Below are positions 24,794-32,052 of a stretch of DNA of 32,292 nucleotides, one piece after another. The notes under the pieces were generated by a model. It was not told the DNA's origin. It saw nothing but the letters and a program-made list of their open reading frames with translations, and made no database searches. How positions within the stretch are numbered: position 1 is the stretch's first letter; each line of letters starts with the position of its first letter. Position numbers and translations under genes: made by a program. This DNA comes from a virus. The stretch lies in the IMG/VR virus record IMGVR_UViG_3300025652_000027, positions 1 to 32,292 of that record. One strand, written 5' to 3'.

Positions 24794-25192
24794 ATGAAAA
24801 ATTTTAAAACGAATACCAAAGACGCTAAGAAATTATTACAAACGATTAAAGCAGAGTTTATCTCGAAAGCTAAGAATGGTACAAACTTAAAAGGAGATTA
24901 CAACAGTGCAAAATTGAGTATAGAACAAATGAAACAACCATTGTGGTTTAACTTTATTGAATATGATGGTTCGAATGAATATTTGATTTTCTTTCAAAAT
25001 TCCTGCCAAGAATCTCATACAGATTTTAATGATTTAGTAAAAATGAAAAGCACCGGTAGATTATCGATGGGTTGCATTAGATTGAAATATACCGATGTTA
25101 GCTTAGCTGACCTTAATAATGGAGGCTACATTGTTCAAATGTCTAAGCAAATTACTTACGATGATTTGAATATGGATGCGATTGACCTTTAA
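24794..25192 (+). CDS. 132-aa early protein, unknown
   Basis: Start ATG 24794 is chosen over GTG 24752 because the upstream bases are the conserved leader. N-terminal helical part (NTKDAKKLLQTIKAEFISKA), then a beta-rich core (LWFNFIEYDGSNEYLIFF). The end (MSKQITYDDLNM) is acidic. No catalytic motif recognised. Sits just before ArdC, so an early host-takeover function is plausible but not shown. Confidence 0.75.
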   Translation: MKNFKTNTKDAKKLLQTIKAEFISKAKNGTNLKGDYNSAKLSIEQMKQPLWFNFIEYDGSNEYLIFFQNSCQESHTDFNDLVKMKSTGRLSMGCIRLKYTDVSLADLNNGGYIVQMSKQITYDDLNMDAIDL

Positions 25193-25196
25193 ATGA

Positions 25197-25235
25197 GGTG
25201 CCGGTTCCGACCGGCATCCGTGTCTATTACTAACT
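25197..25235 (+). promoter_or_regulatory. Ribozyme-like leader site 3
   Basis: A 9-bp hairpin GGTGCCGGT-TCCG-ACCGGCATC (25197-25218) is followed at once by GTGTCTATTACTAACT (25220-25235). A cut after C25224 would leave a 26-base leader before ATG 25251. No ribozyme core is seen. No T run follows the hairpin, so it is not a standard terminator. Confidence 0.7.
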
Positions 25236-25250
25236 AACAAATTATTTATT

Positions 25251-26180
25251 ATGAATGTTTACGAGATTATTACAGACAAAGTTGTTAAGGGATTAGAGAA
25301 GAAAGGTGCAGATTGGTTTAAGCCGTGGAAAGGTGGAAACGATTATCCACCTATGAGTTATGGCTCACGTACTGCATACAAAGGTATTAATTACTTTATG
25401 CTTAATTATGAGATGGGTGTTAATGGATATACATCACCGGTATTTATTACTTACAAACAGATGCAGGGTGCAGGAGGAGAGCTGAAGAAAGAATACACCG
25501 GTCATCAAGTTGTATATTGGGTTGTGAGTTATTCAGTAACGTGTGCTAATGGTAAAAAGAAATATTACCCTAACGAGAAAGCACTTAAGAAAGTAGGTAA
25601 GAGTGTACACGATAAGGATGTAGAAACGCACTTTAGTCCTCGTTACTATACAGTTTACAATTTAGATGATGTAGAGGGTGTAGAGGACTTCACACAAGCT
25701 GAGAAGAAAGAAGTTGTAGAGGGTACAGTATTCGAGAAGATTGACGATGCTCAGATTGTTTGGAATAACTATAAGAAAGCACCATCACTTAAACACGGAG
25801 GTACACGAGCATTCTATCAACCGGCTAAACATCACATACAGATGCCTATCCAAGATGACTTTATATCCTCTGATGATTACTACAAGGTATTGTTTCACGA
25901 GATGATTCACTCTACCGGTCATAAGAGTATTCTCAACCGGTTTACAGAGAACGCAGTAGAGTACAACGAGGGTAAGGAAGAATATTCATTCGAGGAACTT
26001 GTAGCTGAGTTAGGAGCGATGTTTTTAGTATCGGTTACCGGTATCGAGCCTAAGTCTGATAATAGAAATTCACAGACTTATATTAATGGTTGGATAAAGC
26101 ACTTGAAAGACAATCCTAAACATATCTTATTTGCTTCATCTAAATCACAGAAAGCAGTTGATTATATACTAACTAAATAG
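25251..26180 (+). CDS. ardC: ArdC-like antirestriction protein with zincin domain
   Basis: 309 aa. The N-terminal domain (residues about 1-140; WFKPWKGG, SYGSRTAYKGINYFML, FITYKQMQ) is the ssDNA-binding ArdC N-terminal family; the C-terminal part has HEMIHSTGH (216-224), a HExxHxxxH zinc site, and FEELVAELGA with the helper Glu. ArdC proteins protect incoming DNA from type I and II restriction. An early position directly behind the early promoter fits that job. Confidence 0.9.
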   Translation: MNVYEIITDKVVKGLEKKGADWFKPWKGGNDYPPMSYGSRTAYKGINYFMLNYEMGVNGYTSPVFITYKQMQGAGGELKKEYTGHQVVYWVVSYSVTCANGKKKYYPNEKALKKVGKSVHDKDVETHFSPRYYTVYNLDDVEGVEDFTQAEKKEVVEGTVFEKIDDAQIVWNNYKKAPSLKHGGTRAFYQPAKHHIQMPIQDDFISSDDYYKVLFHEMIHSTGHKSILNRFTENAVEYNEGKEEYSFEELVAELGAMFLVSVTGIEPKSDNRNSQTYINGWIKHLKDNPKHILFASSKSQKAVDYILTK

Positions 26181-26225
26181 AGGGTAGGTGCTTCGGCACC
26201 ACCCTTTGTGTCTATTACTAACTTA
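26181..26225 (+). promoter_or_regulatory. Ribozyme-like leader site 4
   Basis: Hairpin AGGGT-A-GGTGC-TTCG-GCACC-ACCCT (26181-26205) with a UUCG tetraloop, then GTGTCTATTACTAACTTA (26208-26225). A cut after C26212 would leave 25 bases before ATG 26238. No ribozyme core seen. Confidence 0.7.
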
Positions 26226-26237
26226 AATTAAATTATT

Positions 26238-26459
26238 ATGGCAAATATGTCTTATTGCAGGTTTGAAAATACATTAGCTGACCTGCGTGATTGCGAAGAA
26301 GCATTAGGAAATATTTATGATGAGGTAACAGAGATGTCCTCTTATGAGAAGAATGCATTACCTAAACTTATTGAACTATGTAAAAGTATCTCAGATAATT
26401 GGGATGTAGAAGAAGTACAAGATATTATTAACGAATCAGAAGAAGAAGATGAGCGATAA
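26238..26459 (+). CDS. Small conserved-type phage protein (MANMSYCRFENT start)
   Basis: 73 aa, acidic, helical. The start MANMSYCRFENTLADLRDC is of a kind I associate with small proteins of many Bacteroidota phages and hosts. Ends in a Glu/Asp-rich tail. Overlaps the next gene by 11 bases. Function unknown. Confidence 0.8.
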   Translation: MANMSYCRFENTLADLRDCEEALGNIYDEVTEMSSYEKNALPKLIELCKSISDNWDVEEVQDIINESEEEDER

Positions 26460-26754
26460 CATACATTTAAAGCTTAACAAAAATCAATACGTTAGGAATT
26501 GTTCTACTGAGAACGCATACGCTATACGATTTAGCAAGTATGATAACGAGATGTCCTTTATATCAAAAAAGTGGTCGTCATTAATCGAGGTAGATGAGTT
26601 TAAAGATGGTGAGTGGAACAACACATATTATCGAATGAAGATTCCATATTGGCTTTTTGATAAGTTATCTGATGAGCAACAAGAGAGTATTAATTCTATC
26701 ATTCAAGAAAACAATGAAGATGAAATTAGACAAAGAGAGAGTAGAGAGTCGTAA
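26449..26754 (+). CDS. 101-aa early protein, unknown
   Basis: Mixed alpha/beta, with EFKDGEWNNTYYRMKIPYWL in the middle and a charged C-terminal tail (DEIRQRESRES). No family recognised. It is coupled to its neighbours by short overlaps in the fourth leader unit. Confidence 0.75.
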   Translation: MSDNIHLKLNKNQYVRNCSTENAYAIRFSKYDNEMSFISKKWSSLIEVDEFKDGEWNNTYYRMKIPYWLFDKLSDEQQESINSIIQENNEDEIRQRESRES

Positions 26755-26983
26755 AGACTTTATATCTCGTATGGTTTGGTTAGTGATGGAGATAAAGGAT
26801 TCTGAGAGGGGTTCTTTATCTGACATTACAAAACTATTAGAATATAATTTGATGCTCAGAGAGGGCACGATAGAGGCTGAGGCCTTAGATAAGCTATTTA
26901 GATATGTTTACGAGAATGTAGATGGCAATAAAGCGAAATTAATTCTTAATTATTTAGAAATATATGCAAATAAGAAAGTGTAA
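26714..26983 (+). CDS. 89-aa helical protein, unknown
   Basis: Start ATG 26714 (or ATG 26720) is preferred over a TTG at 26657, since it reduces the overlap with the previous gene to about 40 bases. All-helical: FISRMVWLVMEIKDSERG, LSDITKLLEYNLML, AKLILNYLEIYANKK. No motif recognised. Overlaps the next gene by 20 bases. Confidence 0.65.
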   Translation: MKMKLDKERVESRKDFISRMVWLVMEIKDSERGSLSDITKLLEYNLMLREGTIEAEALDKLFRYVYENVDGNKAKLILNYLEIYANKKV

Positions 26984-27281
26984 AGATATAGTTGAAAAGC
27001 TATTGACAGAACAACCACACCTTAGAGATGATGACAATAAGTTATTGGCATCCGTGTGGTACATTGAGATAAAACAGATGAAGCTTATACCTGAACATAT
27101 TTACGGTTTTGAGGTCTTATCCTTAATAGCTGAGAAGATGTTATCTAACTCTGAATCTATAAGAAGATGCAGAGCTAAATTACAAGAGCTGAATGTGAAT
27201 CTTAGAGGTAATATTTATTATGAAAGACATAAGCATAGAGCTGATGTTGAACACGAACTTAAAAACTTTAAAAATGACTAA
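26964..27281 (+). CDS. Conserved small phage protein (LRDDDNKL...SIRRCRAKLQ type)
   Basis: 105 aa. The pattern QPHLRDDDNKLLASVWY, then SESIRRCRAKLQELNVNLRG and YERHKHR, is one I recognise from many unrelated phages and mobile elements as a small protein near replication genes. The Arg-rich second half suggests nucleic-acid binding. Function not established. Confidence 0.78.
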   Translation: MQIRKCKDIVEKLLTEQPHLRDDDNKLLASVWYIEIKQMKLIPEHIYGFEVLSLIAEKMLSNSESIRRCRAKLQELNVNLRGNIYYERHKHRADVEHELKNFKND

Positions 27282-27477
27282 AGACGAAAAACGAGATAAG
27301 CAATTAAGACTATTTGCTCAATGGTTAAAAGATACAGATGATGGCATAGATGCTTATCGTGATGGGAAGATGGAAAGAGCTATTAAACACGCAACATCAG
27401 ATTGTATGCGTAAGATAGGAGATTACTTAGAGGAGATACTTAATTTGAGTGATGAACATTTAAACGAAGAATATTAA
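27274..27477 (+). CDS. 67-aa helical protein, unknown
   Basis: Start ATG 27274 overlaps the previous stop by 8 bases and is preferred to ATG 27220, which lies 62 bases inside that gene. Charged helices (DEKRDKQLRLFAQWLKDTDD; MRKIGDYLEEIL). No family recognised. Confidence 0.65.
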   Translation: MTKDEKRDKQLRLFAQWLKDTDDGIDAYRDGKMERAIKHATSDCMRKIGDYLEEILNLSDEHLNEEY

Positions 27478-27479
27478 TT

Positions 27480-27698
27480 ATGAGTAGGTTATTCGAGTAT
27501 TTTATTGATAAGGTCTTTGTAGCAAATCCTTACGCATACCAAGAGCATTTAGAAAGACAATTACACGCTAACGAGCAGTTCTATTATCACGTAAGAGATG
27601 AATGGATTGCAGGTATAAGAACACCCTTGACACATTCTATAAAGGAATGGATATGGGCAGGTAAGCCGACACCTAAAGTCGGAACTATAAACTGCTAA
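27480..27698 (+). CDS. 72-aa protein, unknown
   Basis: Aromatic and His-rich (PYAYQEHLERQLHANEQFYYH), with a Trp-rich end (IKEWIWAGKPTPKVG). It starts two bases after the previous stop and precedes the SSB-like gene by 11 bases. No family recognised. Confidence 0.7.
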   Translation: MSRLFEYFIDKVFVANPYAYQEHLERQLHANEQFYYHVRDEWIAGIRTPLTHSIKEWIWAGKPTPKVGTINC

Positions 27699-27709
27699 AA
27701 TAAACGAAG

Positions 27710-28249
27710 ATGGCAGAGATTAAAACAAGTAAAGTAGTATCAATTCAGTCGAATGGTACTTGGGATGGTTCTTATGGAACTATGTACAAATTTGAAATAG
27801 TATTTCAGAACGGAGATGTAGGAGAGTATTCTTCTAAGAACCAAGACCAAAACAAGTTTGAGGTTGGTGTTGAGAAAGAGTATGAATACACCGGTGGTAA
27901 GTTTCCAAAAGTAAAGCCGGTATATGCTCAACCTAATACACAGAGTTCAAGTCCCGGCAGGTCATTCGGTGCTAATGATGATAAGAGGCAACAAATGATT
28001 ATTGCTCAATCATCACTAAAAGCATCAGTTGATTTTCACTCTATCAATCCGGAGCTTAAGCCGACAGAACAAGATGTAATGAAAACTGCAAAGAGGTTTA
28101 TTGATTTTGTGAATGGTAATGATTCTTTACAATTCAATAATCACTTTACTAATTCAGATAAGTTTGAGCAGGTTGGTTCTCTAAGTGGTAAACTTGAAGA
28201 AAACCCTAAAGGTAAAGGTAAAGGTAAAGATGATAACTTACCATTTTAA
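27710..28249 (+). CDS. SSB-like protein with acidic C-terminal tip
   Basis: 179 aa. The N-terminal 65 residues are beta-rich (YKFEIVFQNGDVGEY, EVGVEKEYEY) as in OB folds; a Ser/Pro linker and a helical middle follow; the end is a Lys/Gly repeat and then KDDNLPF, which mirrors the DDxxPF tip with which bacterial SSB recruits partner proteins. It would coat single-stranded DNA in phage replication. The terminator-like hairpin behind it closes this block. Confidence 0.72.
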   Translation: MAEIKTSKVVSIQSNGTWDGSYGTMYKFEIVFQNGDVGEYSSKNQDQNKFEVGVEKEYEYTGGKFPKVKPVYAQPNTQSSSPGRSFGANDDKRQQMIIAQSSLKASVDFHSINPELKPTEQDVMKTAKRFIDFVNGNDSLQFNNHFTNSDKFEQVGSLSGKLEENPKGKGKGKDDNLPF

Positions 28250-28264
28250 TTAACTGAGGGTAAA

Positions 28265-28297
28265 TAGAGCCGGTTTAAGACCGGTTCTTTACTTTTC
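28265..28297 (+). terminator. Probable intrinsic terminator after the SSB-like gene
   Basis: A 9-bp stem AGAGCCGGT (28265-28273) / ACCGGTTCT (28279-28287) with loop TTAAG and a T-rich tail (TTTACTTTTCT is partly interrupted). Probably partial termination, since no clear promoter precedes the next gene. Confidence 0.7.
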
Positions 28298-28310
28298 TAA
28301 ACATATTGTT

Positions 28311-28535
28311 ATGAATAAATTTAAACCAAAGAGTCCTCAAGAAAAGGTACTATTTTTCTTTTATGAGTCTAAAGTCGAAATAAGTGAAGCGTTAGAGTTA
28401 TCTATTCCAACAGTAGATAGGATATGTGAGAGCGAAGATATGTTCTTGAAATACTTACATAAAATAGCTGATGCAACGGATATGAAGAACATAAAGTTGC
28501 TACAAGCATATTGGAGGTTTCGAGATGGACTATAG
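28311..28535 (+). CDS. Small HTH-like protein
   Basis: 74 aa. SKVEISEALELSIPTVDRICESEDMF fits a helix-turn-helix with a turn at LSI. It overlaps the replication initiator by 11 bases. Could regulate the switch or act as a replication accessory; no close family recognised. Confidence 0.68.
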   Translation: MNKFKPKSPQEKVLFFFYESKVEISEALELSIPTVDRICESEDMFLKYLHKIADATDMKNIKLLQAYWRFRDGL

Positions 28536-29283
28536 TTTTGATATATCACACGCAAAATTATACGGAGTTGATGAGGCTATTATGATAAAGAACTTTCAAT
28601 ATTGGATAATTAAGAATAAGGCTAACGGAGTAAACATTCACGAGGGTAGAGTGTGGACTTATAATTCAGTTAGGTCTTATACCGATATATTTCCTTTTTG
28701 GACTTACAATCAAATAGACAGAATACTAAACTCTCTACGTAAACAATCTATCCTTATTACCGGTAACTTTAATAAGGCAAGATATGACCGTACAAGGTGG
28801 TACGCATTTAGCGATGAACACTCATTTATTGATAAGCCTACAACCATTCCGGCAAAAGCAGGAAAGGTATCCGGTAAAAGCAGTAATGCAATACGGCAAA
28901 AGACTGAACCTATACCAAATAGTAAAACTACAGATACTAAAACAAAATACTATAAAGAGATGGTTGCTATCTACGATAGCTTTTGTAAAGAACAATTAGG
29001 TATTCCGGCTTCTATTAATGGTGCTGAGGGTAGTGCATTAAAAACAATTATCAAAAGGTTAGTAGATATTGCGAAATTTAGAGGACACACAGAGGATGGT
29101 TGCCTCGATTCATTTAAATACATATTTGCTAATTGGAATAGTTTAGATGATTTCACTCAGAAGCAAACTAAACTGATACAAATATCCTCGAATCTAACTA
29201 ACATAATCACACAGTTAAAAAATGGAAAAGAAAAATCAAGTGGCAGTAGCCTCGCAGACGAGATACTTGCTAAATATAAGTAA
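28525..29283 (+). CDS. Replication initiator/replisome organiser (DnaD-like)
   Basis: 252 aa. N-terminal winged-helix part: HAKLYGVDEAIMIKNFQYWI, WTYNSVRSYTDIFPFWTYNQ, IDRILNSLRKQSILITG, as in phage replication proteins that bind the origin. A Lys/Thr/Ser linker (residues about 110-145) and a helical C-terminal domain follow, where a helicase loader would dock. The probable loader is the next gene, overlapping by 62 bases. Confidence 0.75.
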   Translation: MDYSFDISHAKLYGVDEAIMIKNFQYWIIKNKANGVNIHEGRVWTYNSVRSYTDIFPFWTYNQIDRILNSLRKQSILITGNFNKARYDRTRWYAFSDEHSFIDKPTTIPAKAGKVSGKSSNAIRQKTEPIPNSKTTDTKTKYYKEMVAIYDSFCKEQLGIPASINGAEGSALKTIIKRLVDIAKFRGHTEDGCLDSFKYIFANWNSLDDFTQKQTKLIQISSNLTNIITQLKNGKEKSSGSSLADEILAKYK

Positions 29284-29761
29284 CCCTATAAGCAGAGAGT
29301 TTAAGATGGATGTTATGAAGATGAACACTCAAGGGCTTGTTAAATTTGTTCTTGAAGATAAACCTATTTCAATACATAAATTACATAAAGAAGATAGCGA
29401 AAAAACCATAGACACTATTATGCTGATGCTCATTCACTTTCAAGACTTCTATAACTGCAAAAGTAAGATGAATAAAAGTCAGTTAGAAGATACTGCTATG
29501 TACATAATATCTCAGCTAAGGCATTTAAACTATTATGATATAGCTTTATGCCTTAAGTATGCTCGATTGACTGAGAAGATATACGATAGGATTGATGGTG
29601 GTATGATACTTGAGTGGCTTACAAAACACGATATAGAGCGTACCGGTTTAATCGTACAAGAAAGAGAGAAGCAGAAAGCTCAGAACAATGCTGAGTGGAG
29701 TGCATTAGGAGAAAGAACATCAGAGATGACAATTAAGAACTTTCTAAAAAAAGAATCGTAA
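29222..29761 (+). CDS. Probable helicase loader-like protein
   Basis: 179 aa, all-helical. AMYIISQLRHLNYYDIALCL and YDRIDGGMILEWLTKHDIER match a pattern I recognise in proteins beside replication initiators of Bacteroidota phages, of helicase-loader type. No helicase or primase gene was found in this genome, so the phage would have to draw on host DnaB and DnaG, which fits a loader. The long overlap at the start leaves the exact start uncertain. Confidence 0.6.
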   Translation: MEKKNQVAVASQTRYLLNISNPISREFKMDVMKMNTQGLVKFVLEDKPISIHKLHKEDSEKTIDTIMLMLIHFQDFYNCKSKMNKSQLEDTAMYIISQLRHLNYYDIALCLKYARLTEKIYDRIDGGMILEWLTKHDIERTGLIVQEREKQKAQNNAEWSALGERTSEMTIKNFLKKES

Positions 29762-29958
29762 TGGGAGATAGACTAATTATATATGATGGCGAATCTAATT
29801 GTTGTACTGCACCGGTTTATGAAAATACTGATATATGCTCTAATTGTAAAGAGCATTGCGAAGTATTAGAAACAGAGGAAGAATGGGAGGCAGAGCAAGA
29901 GCATCAACAGAATATCGATTTAGGTATTCACGATGATTATTTAGATAGGTGTAGCTGA
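29761..29958 (+). CDS. Zinc-ribbon protein
   Basis: 65 aa. CCTAPVYENTDICSNCKEHC gives two Cys pairs typical of the small zinc-ribbon proteins seen in phages of this phylum; the rest is a very acidic tail. Starts in a TAATG overlap and ends in TGATG. Likely nucleic-acid or protein contact; role unknown. Confidence 0.8.
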   Translation: MGDRLIIYDGESNCCTAPVYENTDICSNCKEHCEVLETEEEWEAEQEHQQNIDLGIHDDYLDRCS

Positions 29959-30221
29959 TGAGAAAGCACACTAAAATATATTTTAAATTTTTTGATTATA
30001 TTGCAGATGATTTTATCCCTTGTGAGGTGTGCAGTAGCAGAGCCGTGGATATACATCACATACACGCAAGAGGTATGGGTGGCTCTAACAAGGATGAGAT
30101 TAATAACCTTATGGCAGTATGTAGAACCTGCCACATAAAATATGGCGACAAGACGCAATACTTGGATTGGCTCAAAAGCATCCACCAAGAGAAAATCAAA
30201 AAACAAACAACCGGAATATGA
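29958..30221 (+). CDS. HNH endonuclease
   Basis: 87 aa. CEVC at residues 22-25, VDIHHIHARGMGGSNKDEIN and NLMAVCRTCHIKYG give the Cys-x-x-Cys pairs and the HH...N...H active site of HNH nucleases. Small, free-standing. It may assist packaging or recombination; terminase is not next to it here, so recombination/DNA repair is as likely. Confidence 0.88.
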   Translation: MRKHTKIYFKFFDYIADDFIPCEVCSSRAVDIHHIHARGMGGSNKDEINNLMAVCRTCHIKYGDKTQYLDWLKSIHQEKIKKQTTGI

Positions 30222-30543
30222 GTTGCAAAAGGCTATTTGTAGGTATCTTGATATTAAGTATAACAAGGTATTCTACAACGGCTCAGCCGGAGGTATGAGA
30301 ACATATTTATCAGTAGCTAAAAGAATGAAAGAGACCGGCTATAAGTCGGGATTTCCGGATATATTTATCTATGAGCCTAAAGGTAAATATTCCGGTTTAG
30401 CTATTGAGTTAAAAGTAAAAGGTAATTATGCAAGTCCTAAGCAAAAAGAAGTCCTATCATTACTCAACGACAAAGGTTATAGAGCCGAAGTTTGTACAGG
30501 GTTCGACAATGCCGTTAATCTTATTGACGAATATTTGGAATAA
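30142..30543 (+). CDS. VRR-NUC domain nuclease
   Basis: 133 aa. SGFPDIFIYEP, then GLAIELKVKGNYASPKQKE, then RAEVCTGFDNAVN gives the PD...ExK...Q pattern of the VRR-NUC nucleases, which often process junctions or branched DNA. The start at 30142 overlaps the HNH gene by 80 bases and adds a very basic leader; a TTG at 30223 would begin just at the domain. Ends with TAA at 30541, in the same frame as the sigma gene that follows. Confidence 0.85.
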   Translation: MATRRNTWIGSKASTKRKSKNKQPEYELQKAICRYLDIKYNKVFYNGSAGGMRTYLSVAKRMKETGYKSGFPDIFIYEPKGKYSGLAIELKVKGNYASPKQKEVLSLLNDKGYRAEVCTGFDNAVNLIDEYLE

Positions 30544-30563
30544 TGTAAATATAAAATATGTAA
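30543..30563 (+). other. Two start-stop mini-ORFs (ATGTAA) before the sigma gene
   Basis: ATG TAA occurs at 30543-30548 and again at 30558-30563. Both are AUG codons followed at once by a stop, right before a sigma gene without a usable ATG, and may hold ribosomes there. Seen in sequence; effect is a guess. Confidence 0.35.
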
Positions 30564-30579
30564 TATCAGACTAACAGTT

Positions 30580-31083
30580 ATTGAAATATTATACAAAGAA
30601 CAAGATACATTTGTTCGGTTCGCATACTCACTACTCAAAGACAAATACTTAGCAGAAGATGTAGTACAAGATGTGTTCTTACAATTACTTACTTCAAATT
30701 CAAATCACTTACTATGGATATTCGATACCGGCAAAGGTGTCAGCTATATAAATAAGATAATAGCAGTTCGATGTTTATCCAAGAAATCACAATTTTACAA
30801 ACAACAAATTAAGTACATAAAACAGAAAGTAAAGGTAAACGAGAGAGAGCTTGAATACCTTTATAATATGATTAATACTCAGTCTATTTCGATAGCTGAA
30901 GTTCTTACTAATAAGGTTACGAAAATAATTGATACCTTTGATGAGTACGAACGTAACTTATTTCTATTGTATTACGAAAGCGATATGACTTATTCTGAAC
31001 TATCTCAAGAGATAGGTATACCTAAAATATCTATATATAATACAGTCAGAAAGATACAGAAGAAAATTAAAGAAAGAATATGA
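30580..31083 (+). CDS. Sigma-70 family (ECF-like) RNA polymerase sigma factor, unusual start
   Basis: 167 aa if it starts at ATT 30580. Region 2 reads FVRFAYSLLKDKYLAEDVVQ then DVFLQLL; region 4 is FDEYERNLFLLYYESDMTYS then ELSQEIGIPKISIYNTVRKI. The first standard start in frame is GTG 30673, inside region 2, and would destroy it. The frame is open back to 30544 with no ATG, GTG or TTG. So a rare ATT start, stop read-through from the VRR-NUC gene, a frameshift or a sequence error must be involved. It is the only sigma factor seen and the natural candidate for late-gene control. Confidence 0.72.
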   Translation: MEILYKEQDTFVRFAYSLLKDKYLAEDVVQDVFLQLLTSNSNHLLWIFDTGKGVSYINKIIAVRCLSKKSQFYKQQIKYIKQKVKVNERELEYLYNMINTQSISIAEVLTNKVTKIIDTFDEYERNLFLLYYESDMTYSELSQEIGIPKISIYNTVRKIQKKIKERI

Positions 31084-31496
31084 TATTTTCACCGGATGCA
31101 AAAGCAAGGTTAGATATATGCGAAGCGTGTAAACACTTCCGTAAAACTACTCGTACGTGTGGTACTGCTATCAAAGGTAATAAGGTTGGTAGTAAGAGAT
31201 TATGTGGATGCTTTATGGATATAAAGACTACATTAAAATTTGCCACGTGTCCTATGAGTAAGTGGGGTGCATTAGAGATGAGTAAAGATGATTACTTAGA
31301 GATTAAAGAACTACTAAGCCTAACTAAAGATAAAATATCATCAGAACAACAACAAGCCGTAAGGCATTATTTAGAGAAATATGCAGGTATGAGAGTTAAG
31401 CAAAGCTCTTGTACACCCTGCGTATTAAACTACCTACACAAGTTAAAAGAAATTAAAGTGCAATATGAAAGTAATCAAGGAAGTAGTCAAGGTTAA
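31080..31496 (+). CDS. Cys-rich probable zinc-binding protein
   Basis: 138 aa. CEACKHFRKTTRTCGT, then LCGCFM and FATCPMSKWG, is a set of Cys residues fitting one or two zinc sites; a later SCTPC may complete another. The rest is helical and charged. Starts in an ATGA overlap with the sigma gene, so a partnership in transcription control is possible, but position is the only hint. Confidence 0.72.
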   Translation: MIFSPDAKARLDICEACKHFRKTTRTCGTAIKGNKVGSKRLCGCFMDIKTTLKFATCPMSKWGALEMSKDDYLEIKELLSLTKDKISSEQQQAVRHYLEKYAGMRVKQSSCTPCVLNYLHKLKEIKVQYESNQGSSQG

Positions 31497-32052
31497 AGAC
31501 CTAAAAGAATTAGGTAAGAATCCTCGTAGAATATCTGACCGAAAACTTAAGCAATTAACTAAGTCATTAGATGGCTTTAATCAGATGCTTGATATTAACG
31601 AAATAGTTATTGATGAGGGTAACAATATCTTAGGTGGTAATCAACGATTTAAAGCTTTAAAAAAGCTGAAAGAGAAAGAGGTAGTTGTACTTAGGGTAAC
31701 CGGTCTTGAAGATGATAAGAAAGATGAGTTTACAATCAAAGACAATATTCATTATGGTATATGGGATTGGGATGTGTTAGCTAATACACACGACCCGAAG
31801 ATGCTTGATGAGTACGGACTAAGCGTATGGCAACCATCTGATGGGAACGATGAAGTAGAAGAGGTACAAACTACTACACAAGTTGATGAAGTGGCAGGAG
31901 AAGGCACCGGAGAGCTTGAAGAAAAGTGTGTTGTAGTAATTGACTTTTACTCGAATGATTATGATTCTGCTAAGCTATTAATAGATGAGATGCAGGATAA
32001 ACAGATAGACACGATATTATATAACCATTTAAAAACTATTTGCGATGCTTAG
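31465..32052 (+). CDS. ParB-like domain protein (first of two)
   Basis: 195 aa. LKELGKNPRRISDRKLKQLT and NNILGGNQRFKALKKL give the ParB/Srx N-terminal fold, with GGNQRFKAL as the G-x-x-R-x-x-A-type box. A linker of Glu/Thr/Val and a small C-terminal alpha/beta segment (CVVVIDFYSNDYDSAKLL) follow. Overlaps both neighbours (32 and 8 bases). Phage ParB-like proteins may be DNA-binding nucleases or modification accessories. Confidence 0.8.
   Translation: MKVIKEVVKVKDLKELGKNPRRISDRKLKQLTKSLDGFNQMLDINEIVIDEGNNILGGNQRFKALKKLKEKEVVVLRVTGLEDDKKDEFTIKDNIHYGIWDWDVLANTHDPKMLDEYGLSVWQPSDGNDEVEEVQTTTQVDEVAGEGTGELEEKCVVVIDFYSNDYDSAKLLIDEMQDKQIDTILYNHLKTICDA

Noticed and set aside
25197-25218. Leader hairpins 3 and 4 as intrinsic terminators
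   Set aside because: Neither is followed by a T run; both lead straight into the conserved GTGTCTATTACTAACT.
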